Origin: Pseudomonas sp. Marseille-Q3773
GTDB taxonomy: Bacteria > Pseudomonadota > Gammaproteobacteria > Pseudomonadales > Pseudomonadaceae
DNA: 64,000 nt
Direction of reading: 5' to 3'
Assembly: GCF_916618955.1 (NCBI RefSeq)
Contig: NZ_OU745390.1
Location: forward strand, 2,728,001-2,792,000
Shown here: positions 1-8,959 of the stretch, one piece after another
How the letters are laid out: each line of letters opens with the position of its first letter
Position numbering within the stretch: the stretch's first letter is position 1
Made by a program: the position numbers and the translations under genes
The notes under the pieces: generated by a model
What the model was told of the DNA's origin: nothing
Database searches by the model: none
What the model saw: the letters and a program-made list of their open reading frames with translations, nothing else

Positions 1-1074
1 AACCCAACTTATTACCGGGCGCCGGAACCCGGCAGCGGACGCGATATGGTGCCGATCGAGGCTGGTCGCCGTACAGTGAGCAACTCGATGCGCGAAGCGA
101 CCCTGCGTGCGCTGGGTGTGGACCTGTCACTGCCACTGGAAATCCCCGCAATGCCGCTGGAAAACGCCACCCCCATTCCCGCGAATATCCTGAGTATATG
201 GATTGGCGACCAGGTATTGAGTAGCTCACTACTGGAAAACATCGCCCACAATACGTCACGGCTCGCCGACAGCCGGTATACCTTCAAGCTGTACCTGTCC
301 AGCGCAAATTCCCAGGCCTACGCCGAAAACTTGCGGCTGCTAGGGGAGAAAGCGCCGGGGCTACGCGTGCTGCCACTGGAGCAACAGCCCGCTTTCGAAA
401 CATTCCGTCAGTCACCCTACTACGAGCAGTACCAGGCAGCCTTGACCGGTAACGGCCAGGGCCCCGCGCACTATGCATCCGCAGCCGATGTGCTGCGTTA
501 CCGGTTGCTGCATGCCGAAGGCGGGTTGTACATGGACATCGACGATACCTTGCTGGCACCTGGCGAGTATGCCGAGATGCGCGACGGCAAAGGCCTGGGC
601 AATCCAGGTGAAGCCCTGGACGACGTGGTACTGGCCACGCCGCAGGATGGCATCCTGTTGTTCCCACCGGTGTGCAACGAGAAGATGGCGAACGGAAATA
701 TTTTCAACAACAGCCTGATGGGCAGCCATCCAGGCAACCCGACGCTCGACGCGATCTCCGATGAAATGCTGGCCCGTTTCAGGCAAACGCCCGATTTCTA
801 CGACACCTTGCCAGCTGCCAGCATCGACCCGATTGCTTTCGATACTTATGCCAGGCAGCTTTCAAAAATATCAGGGCCACGCCTGCTGACCGACGTAGTC
901 ACGCGTCGCTTGCCGTACCTGCGTCTGTTGCGGGAGATAGTCAATGCCAACGCCATGAATCAGCGCGGGTTGCGCGCATTCGTCGACCTGCCCCGATACC
1001 GTGCAGCAATGCGAGCGCTGTTGCCACTGGACCGTATCGCCAAGATCGGCGGCAACCAGTCGTGGGTACATTGA
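1..1074 (+). CDS. TcdA/TcdB-type glycosyltransferase toxin-like protein, C-terminal part (5' end outside window)
   Basis: The frame is open from base 1, so the true start lies to the left; the first in-frame ATG is at 46. Residues counted from that ATG carry the donor-sugar fold of large clostridial toxin / OCH1-like glycosyltransferases: PANILSIWIGD (about 47-57), then HYASAADVLRYRLLHAEGG (about 142-160) followed by YMDIDD, the DXD metal/UDP-sugar motif. The protein ends in NQSWVH, resembling the Ser-Trp substrate lid of TcdB. Known relatives in Pseudomonas are C-terminal domains of large secreted toxins or effectors, which would mono-glycosylate host proteins. That role is inferred. It is the only plus-strand gene in the window and converges on the chemotaxis operon. 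It could instead be a housekeeping sugar transferase. Confidence 0.75.
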   Translation, partial: NPTYYRAPEPGSGRDMVPIEAGRRTVSNSMREATLRALGVDLSLPLEIPAMPLENATPIPANILSIWIGDQVLSSSLLENIAHNTSRLADSRYTFKLYLSSANSQAYAENLRLLGEKAPGLRVLPLEQQPAFETFRQSPYYEQYQAALTGNGQGPAHYASAADVLRYRLLHAEGGLYMDIDDTLLAPGEYAEMRDGKGLGNPGEALDDVVLATPQDGILLFPPVCNEKMANGNIFNNSLMGSHPGNPTLDAISDEMLARFRQTPDFYDTLPAASIDPIAFDTYARQLSKISGPRLLTDVVTRRLPYLRLLREIVNANAMNQRGLRAFVDLPRYRAAMRALLPLDRIAKIGGNQSWVH

Positions 1075-1083
1075 GCTGACACA

Positions 1084-1113
1084 CGCCCTCTCAGCTCATT
1101 GGGCAAGAGGGCG
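1084..1113. terminator. Stem-loop between convergent genes
   Basis: CGCCCTCT (1084-1091) pairs perfectly with AGAGGGCG (1106-1113) across a 14-base loop. It lies 10 bases past the toxin-like stop and just past the DUF2802 stop on the other strand. There is no T-tract, so termination is plausible for either direction but not proven. Confidence 0.45.
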
Positions 1114-1129
1114 CGACGTGTGCAGTGAC

Positions 1130-1525
1130 TCAATGCGCCTGGTGCAGCTTTCTCATCAGCTCCGCCTCGGCTTGGGTCAGGCCGCAGCTTTCGGTCAGCT
1201 CGGCCACGCTGGCGCCCATGCTCACCAGCTTGGCGGCCTGGGTGAAGGTGACATTACCGGGGTCGCGCTGCTCCAGCTGCTGGATCCGGTCCGGCAGCGG
1301 GGCAACCGACACGCTCAATGCATGCAGCGCCTCGCCCATGCGCACGGTACCGTTCTGGTAGTCGTCCAGGCGCTTGGCCAGGTCCTTGATGCGTTGGTCA
1401 CGCAACGCATCACCCACGGCCTGCTGCGCGGCGAGCTCGCGCTGGCGCTTGCTGTAGTTGAGGAAAAACCACAGGCTCACAGCCCAGGCCAGCGCCAGGA
1501 AGATGACAGCAACCTCGAGGATCAC
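1130..1525 (-). CDS. DUF2802 family membrane-anchored protein
   Basis: A 131-residue protein starting at GTG 1525, one base after the cheW stop, with GGAG about 10 bases upstream inside cheW. Residues 2-24 form one hydrophobic segment (ILEVAVIFLALAWAVSLWFF), followed by a basic, coiled-coil-prone cytoplasmic part and a C-terminal helix-turn-helix-like stretch (VTFTQAAKLVSMGASVAEL...LTQAEAELM). Proteins of this family (DUF2802) sit at the same place after cheW in other pseudomonads; no function is established. It is the last gene of the che operon. A chemosensory or polar role is suggested only by position. Confidence 0.85.
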   Translation of the reverse strand: MILEVAVIFLALAWAVSLWFFLNYSKRQRELAAQQAVGDALRDQRIKDLAKRLDDYQNGTVRMGEALHALSVSVAPLPDRIQQLEQRDPGNVTFTQAAKLVSMGASVAELTESCGLTQAEAELMRKLHQAH

Positions 1526-1526
1526 C

Positions 1527-2006
1527 TCAGATATTCTCCAGCTCGGACCACTCTTCCTCGGTCATCATCTTGTCCAGTTCCACCAGAATCAGCAGCTCAC
1601 CGTTCTTGTTGCACACGCCCTGGATGAACTTGGCCGACTCCTCGTTGCCCACGTTCGGCGCGGTCTCGATCTCGGACTGGCGCAGGTACACCACCTCGGC
1701 CACGCTGTCGACCAGGATACCGACCACCTGCTTGTCGGCCTCGATGATGACGATGCGGGTGTTGTCGGTGACTTCGGTCGGCATCAGGCCAAAGCGCTGA
1801 CGGGTATCGATCACCGTCACCACGTTGCCACGCAGGTTGATGATGCCCAGCACGTAGCTTGGCGCACCCGGTACCGGGGCGATCTCGGTGTAGCGCAACA
1901 CTTCCTGCACCTGCATCACGTTGATGCCGTAGGACTCATTGTCCAGACGGAAGGTAACCCACTGCAGGATCGGATCTTCGGAACCTTGTGCAGACGACTT
2001 TTTCAT
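1527..2006 (-). CDS. cheW: Chemotaxis coupling protein CheW
   Basis: A 159-residue CheW scaffold that links CheA to chemoreceptors in the polar array. The CheW beta-barrel runs from WVTFRLDNESYGINV (about 16-30) through GIINLRGNVVTVIDTRQRF to the C-terminal FIQGVCNKNGELLILVELD. I chose ATG 2006 (MKKSSAQ), preceded by GAGGGTAGGGGA. A longer start at 2051 would overlap the upstream stop as ATGA but has no ribosome-binding site. It is translationally close to parP upstream and the DUF2802 gene downstream. Confidence 0.95.
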   Translation of the reverse strand: MKKSSAQGSEDPILQWVTFRLDNESYGINVMQVQEVLRYTEIAPVPGAPSYVLGIINLRGNVVTVIDTRQRFGLMPTEVTDNTRIVIIEADKQVVGILVDSVAEVVYLRQSEIETAPNVGNEESAKFIQGVCNKNGELLILVELDKMMTEEEWSELENI

Positions 2007-2047
2007 TCCCCTACCCTCAAAATCCGCCACTGGCGGTGTGTTCGGTG

Positions 2048-2938
2048 TCATTGCTGTTTCGCGTGCAGCTGCTTGACCGCGCCGCTGGCGATCAACTCTG
2101 CCAGTGCGGCAACGTCAAGCAGTGCACACATGTGTTCGATAACCGTGCCGGCCAGCCATGGGCGCTGCCCCCGCTGGCTGCGCCACTTGATCTCGGACGG
2201 GTCCAGGCGCAGCGAGCGGCTGACCTGGTGCACGGCCAGCCCCCATTCGTAGCCCTGCACGGAGATCACGTACTGCAGGCCCTGGCGAAAATCGTCGCGG
2301 TAGCGGTCAGGCATCACCCAACGCGCCGTGTCCAGCACCTTCAGGTTGCCGGCCTGGCAGGTCAGGATGCCCAGGAACCAGTCAGGCTGGCCGAACAAGG
2401 GCGTCAGTTCCTGGCCGGCCAGCGAGTAGATCGAGCCCAGGCACACCAGTGGCACCGCCAGGGTCAGGCCGGCGACGTCGAACAACAGGCATTCGAATGG
2501 CTCGGCAGCCCAGGACGGGCGACCATCGACGCTGGTCGGCGGCACGGGCGGGTTAGGTGCCGGCAGGTGCACATCCACCAGTGGCATCGCCACCACGGGA
2601 TGCTCTTCGACCAGTACCGGGATGCTGGCCTCGGCCATGACCTCGTGCTCGACCACCGACACCACCGGGGGCTCCACCGGTATCACGCTGGGCAACACCA
2701 CTGGCACAGGCTCGGCGAACGGCCGCTGCGCGGGGCTCGCGGCCGTCGCGACCGACACTGGCCTGGCCTGCTGCCGGGCATCGCGCGCCTGTTCTTCACG
2801 CACCGCTGCGGCGAACTCGTCTGCCGCGGCTGGCGCAGCGAGCAGCGCGTCGGCCTCGGTGGCGTCCTGCAGCAGACCGTCAAGGTAGGATTGCAGGGCC
2901 ATCTGTGGCCGGCTGCTGGTTTGCCGGGTCTCGGTCAT
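2048..2938 (-). CDS. CheW-domain protein of the ParP type (chemosensory array localisation)
   Basis: 296 residues starting at ATG 2938, which overlaps the parC stop by one base (TGATG). The N-terminal 150 residues are low-complexity (Ala/Pro/Val-rich linker). The C-terminal 145 residues form a CheW-like domain: FECLLFDVAGLTLAVPLVCLG, WFLGILTCQAGNLKVLDTARWV, WLAGTVIEHMCALLDV. ParP proteins of Vibrio have this layout, bind CheA through the CheW-like part and bind ParC, which keeps chemotaxis arrays at the pole. The adjacency to a ParA-type ATPase supports the same role here. Many databases call it simply CheW. Confidence 0.85.
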   Translation of the reverse strand: MTETRQTSSRPQMALQSYLDGLLQDATEADALLAAPAAADEFAAAVREEQARDARQQARPVSVATAASPAQRPFAEPVPVVLPSVIPVEPPVVSVVEHEVMAEASIPVLVEEHPVVAMPLVDVHLPAPNPPVPPTSVDGRPSWAAEPFECLLFDVAGLTLAVPLVCLGSIYSLAGQELTPLFGQPDWFLGILTCQAGNLKVLDTARWVMPDRYRDDFRQGLQYVISVQGYEWGLAVHQVSRSLRLDPSEIKWRSQRGQRPWLAGTVIEHMCALLDVAALAELIASGAVKQLHAKQQ

Positions 2939-3726
2939 CAGGCCACCTGCGCCGCAGTCTTGTAGGTAAGCAGGTGCTTGAGCAGCGCCCGGTAGGCCAC
3001 CAGGCCGCGACTCTTGCTGTCGAATTGCGAGGGCGTGACACCCTTGCGGCTGGCATCGCGCAGGCGCGTGTCCACCGGGATATAGCCCGGCCACACATGC
3101 TGGCCATAGCTGTCACGCAGTTGCTTGAGCGTACCCAGCGAGGCCTGGGTACGGCGGTCGAACAGGGTCGGAACGATCTGGTACGGCAACGCCTGCTTGC
3201 GCGAACGGTTGACCATGGCCAGGGTGCCGACCATCCGCTCCAGGCCCTTGACTGCGAGAAATTCGGTTTGCACCGGGATCACCAGCTGCTGGCTGGCGGC
3301 CAGGGCATTGACCATCAGCACGCCGAGCAAAGGTGGGCTGTCGATCAGGGCAAAGTCGAAATCCTGCCACAGCTGCGCCAGACTCTTGGCGATCACCAGG
3401 CCCAGGCCGTTCTGCCCCGGCGACTGGCACTCCAGCACTGCCAGAGCGGTGCTCGACGGCAACAGCGAGATGCGTTCGTCACTGGTAGGCAGCAGCAATT
3501 GCCCGGGCAGCCCCTCCGGGACCACGCCCTTGTGCAGGAACAGGTCGTAGCAGCTGTGCTCCAGGGCATCCGGGTTATGCCCGAAATAGCTGGTCATCGA
3601 GCCGTGCGGGTCGAGGTCGACGACAACCACGCGCTTGCCGGCCTCGGCCAGCAGGCCGGCCAGAGCGATGGTAGTGGTGGTCTTGCCGACGCCACCTTTT
3701 TGATTGGCTACTGCCCAGACTCTCAT
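2938..3726 (-). CDS. ParA/Soj-family ATPase of the ParC type
   Basis: 262 residues; ATG 3726 chosen over the TTG one codon upstream. The deviant Walker A motif KGGVGKTT occurs at residues 10-17, the Walker A' VVVVDLDPHGS follows, and DFALIDSPP is the Walker B. This is the ParA/MinD-type dimerising ATPase fold. By position between motD and the ParP-like gene it corresponds to ParC, which forms a polar landmark for chemoreceptor arrays in Vibrio and Pseudomonas. It is not the chromosomal ParA, which would sit beside parB. It is the first gene after a 217-base gap containing a REP pair, but probably still in the che transcription unit. Confidence 0.9.
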   Translation of the reverse strand: MRVWAVANQKGGVGKTTTTIALAGLLAEAGKRVVVVDLDPHGSMTSYFGHNPDALEHSCYDLFLHKGVVPEGLPGQLLLPTSDERISLLPSSTALAVLECQSPGQNGLGLVIAKSLAQLWQDFDFALIDSPPLLGVLMVNALAASQQLVIPVQTEFLAVKGLERMVGTLAMVNRSRKQALPYQIVPTLFDRRTQASLGTLKQLRDSYGQHVWPGYIPVDTRLRDASRKGVTPSQFDSKSRGLVAYRALLKHLLTYKTAAQVA

Positions 3727-3810
3727 CAAGCAAACTCTATCTATTGATTAGGCAGGCACACTGCCCGGGGCAACTGTCTTGCGCAACATCCGAAAGCTCG
3801 CGCGATCAGT

Positions 3811-3894
3811 GTGGGAGCGGGTTTACCCGCGAACACCGGCGCAGCCGGTGCCATGCACCGTGTCACCTTCTTCGCGGGTGAACCCGCTCCCACA
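3811..3894. repeat. REP pair (inverted doublet) between motD and parC
   Basis: GTGGGAGCGGGTTTACCCGCG at 3811-3831 and its inverted copy TTCGCGGGTGAACCCGCTCCCAC at 3871-3893 face each other across a CCGGCGCAGCCGG mini-hairpin. This is the common P. putida REP sequence arranged as a doublet. It occupies most of the 217-base gap; nothing else is visible there. Confidence 0.9.
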
Positions 3895-3943
3895 GAGGAC
3901 CGCGCTACATTCAACTACCTGGCAGCGTCGGGGAATTGACGGA

Positions 3944-4801
3944 TCACTGCCCCGCCACCGTTGCTGGCGTTGCTGGTGCACTTTGTGTGCCAGCCCGGCG
4001 CAGTGCCGCATCCGGCTTGGCATTGGCGCTACCCGAGCCGGTCAGGCTGCGGCGTACTTCGAGGTTGCGGGAAATCACCAGCACCACCCGACGGTTGCGC
4101 GCGCGGCCTTCAGCCGTGTCGTTGCTGGCCACCGGCTGGTACTCGCCGTAGCCCACCGAGGCCATGCGCGCCGGGTCGACGCCTTCCATGGCCAGCAGGC
4201 GCACGATGCTCGCCGCCCGCGCTGACGACAGCTCCCAGTTAGTCGGGTACTGCGCGGTGCGGATCGGCAGATTGTCGGTAAAACCTTCGACGTGCACCGG
4301 GTTGGCGAACGGTTTGAGAATGCCGGCCACCTTCTCGATGATGGCGAACGCCTGGTCGCTGGGCATGGCATCACCACTGCCGAACAGCAACGAGGAATTG
4401 AGCTCGATCTCGATCCACAATTCATTGCCGCGTACGGTCATCTGGTCGCTGCTGATCAGGTCGCCAAAGGCATCGCGCACGTCATCGCTGATGGTCTTCA
4501 GCGGGTCGCTGCTGGTCGCCGCCAGGCCCGCTTCGGTCTGTTCGCTGTCCTTGACCAACGGCTCGGCCGGGCGCACGCTCAGCGGCCGCTCGTCGCCGAT
4601 GGGGATCGGCTTCATGCTGCGCTCGGGGTCGTTGAAGACGCCGAGCAAGGCCTGGGAAATGACCTTGTACTTGCCCTCGTTGATCGAGGAAATCGAGTAC
4701 ATCACCACGAAGAAGGCGAACAGCAAGGTGATGAAGTCGGCGTACGACACCAGCCAGCGTTCGTGGTTTTCGTGTTCCTCGGCATGACGACGGCGACGCA
4801 T
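3944..4801 (-). CDS. motD: Flagellar stator protein MotD (MotB family)
   Basis: 285 residues. The single N-terminal transmembrane helix contains SYADFITLLFAFFVVMYS, with Asp22 as the conserved proton-carrying residue. A plug/linker follows, then an OmpA-like peptidoglycan-binding domain (about 130-255) with VHVEGFTDN and NWELSSARAASIVRLL. MotC-MotD form the second, swarming- and viscosity-adapted stator in pseudomonads. It begins 3 bases after the motC stop, so the pair is co-translated. Confidence 0.96.
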   Translation of the reverse strand: MRRRRHAEEHENHERWLVSYADFITLLFAFFVVMYSISSINEGKYKVISQALLGVFNDPERSMKPIPIGDERPLSVRPAEPLVKDSEQTEAGLAATSSDPLKTISDDVRDAFGDLISSDQMTVRGNELWIEIELNSSLLFGSGDAMPSDQAFAIIEKVAGILKPFANPVHVEGFTDNLPIRTAQYPTNWELSSARAASIVRLLAMEGVDPARMASVGYGEYQPVASNDTAEGRARNRRVVLVISRNLEVRRSLTGSGSANAKPDAALRRAGTQSAPATPATVAGQ

Positions 4802-4804
4802 GGG

Positions 4805-5545
4805 TTACTCCATGAAGCCTTGCAGCTTCAGCTCGATAGAGCGTGGGTTCTCGCCTTCGGCAATTGACAGCAAGCCTTCGAGCAGCATCTCGCGGTAGCG
4901 CGACTGGCGCATGACGGTAGCCTTCAGCTTGCTGGCGACCGGCAGCAACACCAGGTTGGCGCTGGCCACGCCGTAGATGGTGGCGACGAAGGCCACGGCG
5001 ATGCCGTTGCCCAGCTGCGACGGGTCGGCCAGGTTGCCCATCACGTGGATCAGGCCCATCACCGCACCGATGATGCCGATGGTCGGTGCGTAGCCGCCCA
5101 TGCTCTCGAATACCTTGGCGGCCTGGATATCACGGCTTTCCTGGGTCAGGAAATCGACTTCGAGGATGCTGCGGATGGCCTCCGGCTCAGCGCCATCCAC
5201 CAACAGTTGCAGGCCCTTGCGGGCATACGGGTCGGGTTCGGCATCGGCCACCCCTTCCAGCCCCAGAAGGCCTTCCTTGCGTGCCGTCAGGCTCCAGTTG
5301 ACCACGCGGTCGATGCCGCCGGCCAGGTCGACCCGTGGCGGAAACAGGATCCAGCGCAGGATCTGCAAGGCGCGTTTGAACGACGCCAACGGCGACTGCA
5401 GCAAAGCCGCCGCCAGGGTGCCGCCCAGCACGATCAGCGCCGCAGGGCCATTGATCAGCGCGCCGACATGGCCGCCTTCGAGGAAGTTGCCACCGACGAT
5501 GGCAACAAAAGCGAGGATCAGGCCGATCAGGCTCAGCACGTCCAT
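4805..5545 (-). CDS. motC: Flagellar stator protein MotC (MotA family)
   Basis: 246 residues from ATG 5545, whose A is shared with the cheB TGA stop (TGATG); an earlier GTG at 5554 is ignored. Four membrane segments of the MotA/ExbB proton-channel family are visible: LIGLILAFVAIVGGNFL, ALIVLGGTLAAALL, and the pair TIGIIGAVMGLIHVM and GIAVAFVATIYGVASANLVLLPVA. The large cytoplasmic loop carries the charged torque-generating region (residues about 65-150). It pairs with MotD. Confidence 0.96.
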   Translation of the reverse strand: MDVLSLIGLILAFVAIVGGNFLEGGHVGALINGPAALIVLGGTLAAALLQSPLASFKRALQILRWILFPPRVDLAGGIDRVVNWSLTARKEGLLGLEGVADAEPDPYARKGLQLLVDGAEPEAIRSILEVDFLTQESRDIQAAKVFESMGGYAPTIGIIGAVMGLIHVMGNLADPSQLGNGIAVAFVATIYGVASANLVLLPVASKLKATVMRQSRYREMLLEGLLSIAEGENPRSIELKLQGFME

Positions 5546-6657
5546 CAGACGCACGCCTCCACCAGGTGCTTGCCGATTTCGTCCAGGCTGTACACCGCGT
5601 CGGCAAGGTTGGCCTTGACGATGGCCATGGGCATGCCATAGATCACGCAGCTGGCTTCATCCTGGGCCCACACCGTGCTGCCGCCCTGTTTGAGCAGGCG
5701 TGCACCTTCACGGCCATCGGCGCCCATGCCGGTGAGCACCACCGACAGCACCTTGTCGCCATACGACTTGGCCGCCGAGCCGAAGGTGATGTCCACGCAC
5801 GGCTTGTAGTTCAGGCGCTCGTCGCCGGGCAGGATCTTCACTGCGCCACGGCCGTCGATCATCATCTGCTTGCCACCCGGCGCCAGCAGCGCCAGGCCAG
5901 GGCGCAGCAGGTCGCCATCCTCGGCTTCCTTGACGCTGATGCGGCACAGTTTGTCGAGGCGTTCGGCAAAGGCCTTGGTGAATGCCGCAGGCATGTGCTG
6001 GATCAGCACGATCGGTGCCGGGAAGTTGGCGGGCAGCTGGGTCAGCACCCGTTGCAGGGCCACCGGGCCACCGGTGGAAGTGCCGATGGCCACCAGCTTG
6101 TAAGGCTTGCGCTTGGGCGCCGGTGAATGTGCTGTCGCTGCGGCCGGGGCCGTCACCCGGGCAGGCACGGCAGTGCGCGCCGGGGCCGGGCTGGCGAAGT
6201 TGCTGGCAGGCGTCGGCGTGGCTACTGGCGCCGGGCTGGCGTAGCTGCCAAAGCGGCGGTTGCTGCGGGAAATGGTATGCACCTTCTCGCATAGCAGCTG
6301 CTTGACCTTGTCAGGGTTGCGCGAGATGTCCTCGAAGTTTTTCGGCAGGTAGTCCACCGCGCCGGCATCCAACGCATCAAGGGTGACCCGGGCGCCTTCA
6401 TGGGTCAGCGACGAGAACATCAACACCGGCGTCGGGCAGCGCTGCATGATGTGCCGCACCGCCGTGATGCCGTCCATCATGGGCATTTCGTAGTCCATGG
6501 TGATGACATCGGGCTTGAGCGCCAGCGCCTGGTCGATTGCTTCCCTGCCGTTGGTCGCGGTACCCACCACCTGGATCGTTGGATCCGCCGAGAGGATTTC
6601 CGAGACGCGGCGGCGGAAGAAACCGGAATCATCCACCACCAGGACCTTGACTGCCAT
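5545..6657 (-). CDS. cheB: Chemotaxis response regulator / protein-glutamate methylesterase CheB
   Basis: 370 residues; ATG 6657 with an upstream CGGAG. The receiver domain (1-120) has the acidic pair D9-D10, phosphoacceptor D55 in ITMDYEMP and the conserved Lys in YLPKNFED. A proline/alanine-rich linker (about 150-180) leads to the methylesterase domain, with the Ser-His-Asp triad in [15 protein letters not shown] and TGMGADG. It removes methyl groups from chemoreceptors for adaptation. It lies between cheA and motC in one operon. Confidence 0.97.
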   Translation of the reverse strand: MAVKVLVVDDSGFFRRRVSEILSADPTIQVVGTATNGREAIDQALALKPDVITMDYEMPMMDGITAVRHIMQRCPTPVLMFSSLTHEGARVTLDALDAGAVDYLPKNFEDISRNPDKVKQLLCEKVHTISRSNRRFGSYASPAPVATPTPASNFASPAPARTAVPARVTAPAAATAHSPAPKRKPYKLVAIGTSTGGPVALQRVLTQLPANFPAPIVLIQHMPAAFTKAFAERLDKLCRISVKEAEDGDLLRPGLALLAPGGKQMMIDGRGAVKILPGDERLNYKPCVDITFGSAAKSYGDKVLSVVLTGMGADGREGARLLKQGGSTVWAQDEASCVIYGMPMAIVKANLADAVYSLDEIGKHLVEACV

Positions 6658-6703
6658 AAACACTCCGTTAGGCGGCGCAGCCCGCCAGGGTGCGCCACCG
6701 AAA

Positions 6704-8947
6704 TCAAATACGCCGTGCGGCGTAACGCTTGAGCATGCTCGGGACGTCGAGAATCAACGCGATGCGACCGTCGCCGGTGATGGTGGCCCCGGACATGCCC
6801 GGAGTGCCCTGCAGCATCTTGCCCAGCGGCTTGATTACCACTTCTTCCTGGCCAACCAGTTGATCGACGACAAAGCCGATGCGCTGGGTGCCGACCGAGA
6901 GGATCACCACATGGCCTTCGTGCTGCTCTTCGTGCACCTGGCCCTGGACCAGCCAGCGCTTGAGGTAGAACAGCGGCAATGCCTTGTCGCGCACGATCAC
7001 CACTTCCTGGCCGTCGACCACATTGGTGCGCGACAGGTCGAGATGGAAGATCTCGTTGACGTTGACCAGCGGGAAGGCAAACGCCTGGTTGCCCAGCATC
7101 ACCATCAGCGTAGGCATGATCGCCAAGGTCAGCGGCACCTTGATGACGATCTTCGAGCCCTGGCCCTTGGCCGAGAAGATGTTGATCGAGCCGTTGAGCT
7201 GGGAGATCTTGGTCTTCACCACGTCCATGCCGACACCACGGCCAGACACGTCGGAAATCTCCGTCTTGGTCGAGAAGCCCGGGGCGAAGATCAGGTTGTA
7301 GCAATCCGACTCGCTGAGGCGCTCGGCGGCGTCCTTGTCCATCAGACCCTTTTCCACGGCCTTGGCGCGCAGGATGTTGGGGTCCATGCCCTTGCCGTCG
7401 TCAGAGATCGACAACAGGATGTGGTCGCCTTCCTGTTCGGCCGACAGCACCACCCGGCCGGTACGTGGCTTGCCAGCGGCCTCGCGCTCCTCGGGCATTT
7501 CCACACCGTGGTCGACCGCGTTGCGCACCAGGTGCACCAGTGGGTCGGCCAGGGCTTCGACCAGGTTCTTGTCGAGGTCGGTGTCTTCCCCGACCAGCTC
7601 CAGGTTGATTTCTTTCTTCAACTGCCGGGCCAGGTCACGCACCAGGCGCGGGAAGCGGCCGAAGACTTTCTTGATCGGCTGCATGCGGGTTTTCATCACC
7701 GCAGTCTGCAGGTCGGCGGTGACCACGTCGAGGTTCGACACGGCCTTGGACATGGCTTCATCGCCGCTGTTCAGGCCCAGGCGCACCAGGCGGTTACGCA
7801 CCAGCACCAGTTCGCCGACCATGTTCATGATCTCGTCCAGGCGCGCGGTGTCGACCCGCACGGTGGTTTCCGCTTCGCTGGCAGCGTGCTTGTCGGCAGC
7901 CGGGGCCGGCGCGCGTGGCGCTGCGGCAGGCTTGCTGGCAGGTGCCGGCGCAGGCGCAGCAGCTGCAGCAGGTTTGGCCACCGGCTGGCTGTCGGCCTTG
8001 GGCGCTACCGGCGCCTGCACCTTGGCTGCGGCAGGGGCTTCGGCAGCGACCACTTCGCCGCTGAACTTGCCCTTGCCGTGCAACTGGTCCAGCAGCGCCT
8101 CGAACTCGTGCTCGCTGATTTCGTCGCCACCGGCAGCGGGCTCGACAGCGGCAGGCGCCGGTGCCTTGGCCGCAGGCAAGGCATCGGCCTGGAACGTGCC
8201 CTTGCCATGCAACTGGTCGAGCAGCGATTCGAATTCGGCGTCGGTAATTTCGTCGCTGGCCGCTTCCGGCGCACTGGCAACCGCTGGCGCGGCAAGCTCG
8301 GCACTGAACTGGCCTTTGCCGTGCAACTGGTCAAGCAGCGATTCGAACTCGGCATCGGTGATTTCGTCACCTTCAGTGCTGACAGCGCTGACGGTCTCGC
8401 CGTGCAGCTGGTCTTCGGCCGCTGCCTGGGCCTTCACCGCATCGAGCGAATCGAGCAACTGCTCGAACTCGCTGTCGGTGATGTCCGGCTCCCCGGCGGC
8501 AGCCTCGACAACCGGCTCCGGCGCTGCAGCGGCAGGCGCTTGGGCTTCTTGCGCAGCACCCGGCTCGGCCAGACGCGACAAAGCCGCCAGCAGCTCAGGG
8601 GTGGCCGGGGTCACTTCGCTGCGCTCGCGCACCTGGCCAAACATGCTGTTGACCGTATCCAGTGCCTCGAGCACCACGTCCATCAGTTCCGCATCGACCC
8701 GGCGCTCACCCTTGCGCAGGATATCGAAGACGTTCTCGGCGATATGGCAGCACTCCACCAGCTCGTTCAGCTGGAGGAAGCCGGCGCCCCCTTTTACAGT
8801 GTGGAAACCGCGAAAGATCGCATTGAGCAGGTCGGCATCGTCGGGTCGGCTTTCCAGCTCGACCAGTTGCTCGGACAGTTGCTCAAGAATTTCGCCGGCT
8901 TCTACCAGGAAATCCTGGAGGATTTCTTCATCGGCGCCGAAGCTCAT
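6704..8947 (-). CDS. cheA: Chemotaxis histidine kinase CheA
   Basis: 747 residues from ATG 8947. The P1 Hpt domain has the phosphorylated His49 in [10 protein letters not shown]. An unusual linker (about 150-300) follows, carrying four copies of a motif like [17 protein letters not shown], then an Ala/Pro-rich stretch. Next come the dimerisation helices, the ATPase domain ([32 protein letters not shown]) and the C-terminal CheW-like P5 domain ([21 protein letters not shown]). No clear P2 CheY-binding domain is recognisable. CheA phosphorylates CheY and CheB in the polar array. Confidence 0.97.
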   Translation of the reverse strand: MSFGADEEILQDFLVEAGEILEQLSEQLVELESRPDDADLLNAIFRGFHTVKGGAGFLQLNELVECCHIAENVFDILRKGERRVDAELMDVVLEALDTVNSMFGQVRERSEVTPATPELLAALSRLAEPGAAQEAQAPAAAAPEPVVEAAAGEPDITDSEFEQLLDSLDAVKAQAAAEDQLHGETVSAVSTEGDEITDAEFESLLDQLHGKGQFSAELAAPAVASAPEAASDEITDAEFESLLDQLHGKGTFQADALPAAKAPAPAAVEPAAGGDEISEHEFEALLDQLHGKGKFSGEVVAAEAPAAAKVQAPVAPKADSQPVAKPAAAAAPAPAPASKPAAAPRAPAPAADKHAASEAETTVRVDTARLDEIMNMVGELVLVRNRLVRLGLNSGDEAMSKAVSNLDVVTADLQTAVMKTRMQPIKKVFGRFPRLVRDLARQLKKEINLELVGEDTDLDKNLVEALADPLVHLVRNAVDHGVEMPEEREAAGKPRTGRVVLSAEQEGDHILLSISDDGKGMDPNILRAKAVEKGLMDKDAAERLSESDCYNLIFAPGFSTKTEISDVSGRGVGMDVVKTKISQLNGSINIFSAKGQGSKIVIKVPLTLAIMPTLMVMLGNQAFAFPLVNVNEIFHLDLSRTNVVDGQEVVIVRDKALPLFYLKRWLVQGQVHEEQHEGHVVILSVGTQRIGFVVDQLVGQEEVVIKPLGKMLQGTPGMSGATITGDGRIALILDVPSMLKRYAARRI
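8061..8488 (-). repeat. Fourfold motif repeat inside the CheA linker
   Basis: Copies at about 8304-8368, 8191-8254 and 8061-8125 encode near-identical [18 protein letters not shown] units (the last is [17 protein letters not shown]). A divergent copy at 8437-8488 encodes [11 protein letters not shown]. Spacers are Ala/Pro-rich and of different length, so the motifs rather than the spacers are conserved. Confidence 0.9.
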
Positions 8948-8959
8948 CAAAGGTGCTCC

